Positions 6,821 to 7,013 of a DNA stretch of 7,013 nt are shown in pieces. The stretch is from Planctomycetota bacterium (GTDB taxonomy: Bacteria > Planctomycetota > UBA8108 > UBA1146 > JAJFFE01): contig JAGQRC010000185.1 of assembly GCA_020425835.1 (NCBI GenBank), forward strand, positions 1 through 7,013, written 5' to 3'. Made by a program: the position numbers and the translations under genes. Each line of letters starts with the position of its first letter. The stretch's first letter is position 1. The notes under the pieces are model-generated. The model ran no database searches and was not told the origin of the DNA. It saw nothing but the letters and a program-made list of their open reading frames with translations.

Positions 6821-6942
6821 CCCGTTTCCCCTTCGTTCCCCGCATCGATCCCGATGCTAACCGAGCAGGAGGAGGGTCCGAGCCGGGGAATTCCGAGTTT
6901 CTCGACCCCGACGCCGCGAGGACGAGCCGACTTGACCTCAAC

Positions 6943-6974
6943 TTGACATCTCGCGGGGCGAGGACCGGTACTCT
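6943..6974 (+). promoter_or_regulatory. Possible divergent promoter reading out of the window
   Basis: TTGACA at 6943-6948 is a perfect -35 match. The best -10 is TACTCT at 6969-6974, with a 20-base spacer that is longer than ideal. CTTGAC occurs twice, 11 bases apart (6931 and 6942), which could be a tandem regulator half-site instead of or as well as a -35. The target gene would start beyond base 7013; GAGAGG at 7005-7010 could be its ribosome binding site. Confidence 0.35.
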
Positions 6975-6978
6975 GGGA

Positions 6979-7001
6979 CGACGGCCGAAGGTTGGCCGTC
7001 G
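6979..7001 (+). repeat. 8-bp inverted repeat at the right edge
   Basis: CGACGGCC (6979-6986) and GGCCGTCG (6994-7001) are exact reverse complements around a 7-base loop (GAAGGTT), just downstream of the possible promoter. It may be a 5'-leader hairpin or an operator. No T tract follows within the window, so a terminator is not supported. Confidence 0.5.
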
Positions 7002-7013
7002 GTCGAGAGGTGG

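Noticed and set aside
6198..6941. A 247-codon minus-strand open frame bridging the TGA at 6614-6616
   Set aside because: It lies in a different frame from the signal peptide, Trx strand and PDZ sequence, and is strongly Arg/Gly-rich, which marks a shadow frame.
5927..6946. A 339-codon plus-strand open frame
   Set aside because: It is antisense to the Trx/PDZ gene, whose frame shows clear domains. This frame is low in domain character and arises from GC-rich composition.
1..7013. tRNA, rRNA, CRISPR array, insertion sequence or Sec machinery genes
   Set aside because: None seen on either strand: no spaced direct-repeat array, no transposase-like protein, no tRNA-like cloverleaf, and no SelA, SelB or SelD motifs.

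Overview
The window is GC-rich bacterial DNA. Strong third-position G/C bias marks the coding strands. The gene content suggests a member of the Planctomycetota or a related free-living lineage: a secreted beta-helix protein with a C-terminal pair of dockerin-like calcium loops, a DUF4870 membrane protein, and a thioredoxin/PDZ protein of a type I associate with planctomycetes. The phylum call is an inference from protein style, not a search result.

Layout. Positions 1-332 hold no convincing gene. Two plus-strand genes follow: an ABC-F (Uup-like) ribosome-associated ATPase (333-2282) and a secreted right-handed beta-helix protein (2406-3887). Converging on them from the right are three minus-strand genes: a DUF4870 membrane protein (3906-4298), and upstream of it a tight two-gene unit (4427-5446 and 5456-6820). 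Positions 6821-7013 are a divergent intergenic region. It carries a possible plus-strand promoter and an 8-bp inverted repeat that probably belong to a gene beyond the window.

The main result is that each gene of the minus-strand pair is interrupted by one in-frame TGA, with no frameshift. In each case the TGA sits exactly where the first redox cysteine of a thioredoxin-type CxxC motif is expected (W-TGA-Q-H-C at 4787-4789; C-P-P-TGA-S-S-C at 6614-6616). Homology-like sequence continues in the same frame. Both TGAs are followed within a few tens of bases by a hairpin with a small apical loop starting AG; in one of them the loop starts AGGU, as in the E. coli fdhF SECIS. I read both as selenocysteine codons, so the pair is a two-selenoprotein operon of exported UxxC thioredoxin-fold proteins. 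Ordinary gene calling would split each gene into two ORFs. TGA also serves as a normal stop for both plus-strand genes, which argues against a genome-wide recoded TGA.

How they may work together. The 454-residue protein joins a Trx-like domain, a CxxCH motif and two PDZ-like domains. The 339-residue protein joins an N-terminal Trx-like domain with its own CxxC to a C-terminal TlpA-like domain with UxxC. Both have N-terminal hydrophobic export signals and are probably coupled in translation, so a shared role in thiol/disulfide or peroxide chemistry outside the cytoplasm is a reasonable inference. No selA, selB, selC or selD is present here; they would have to lie elsewhere in the genome.
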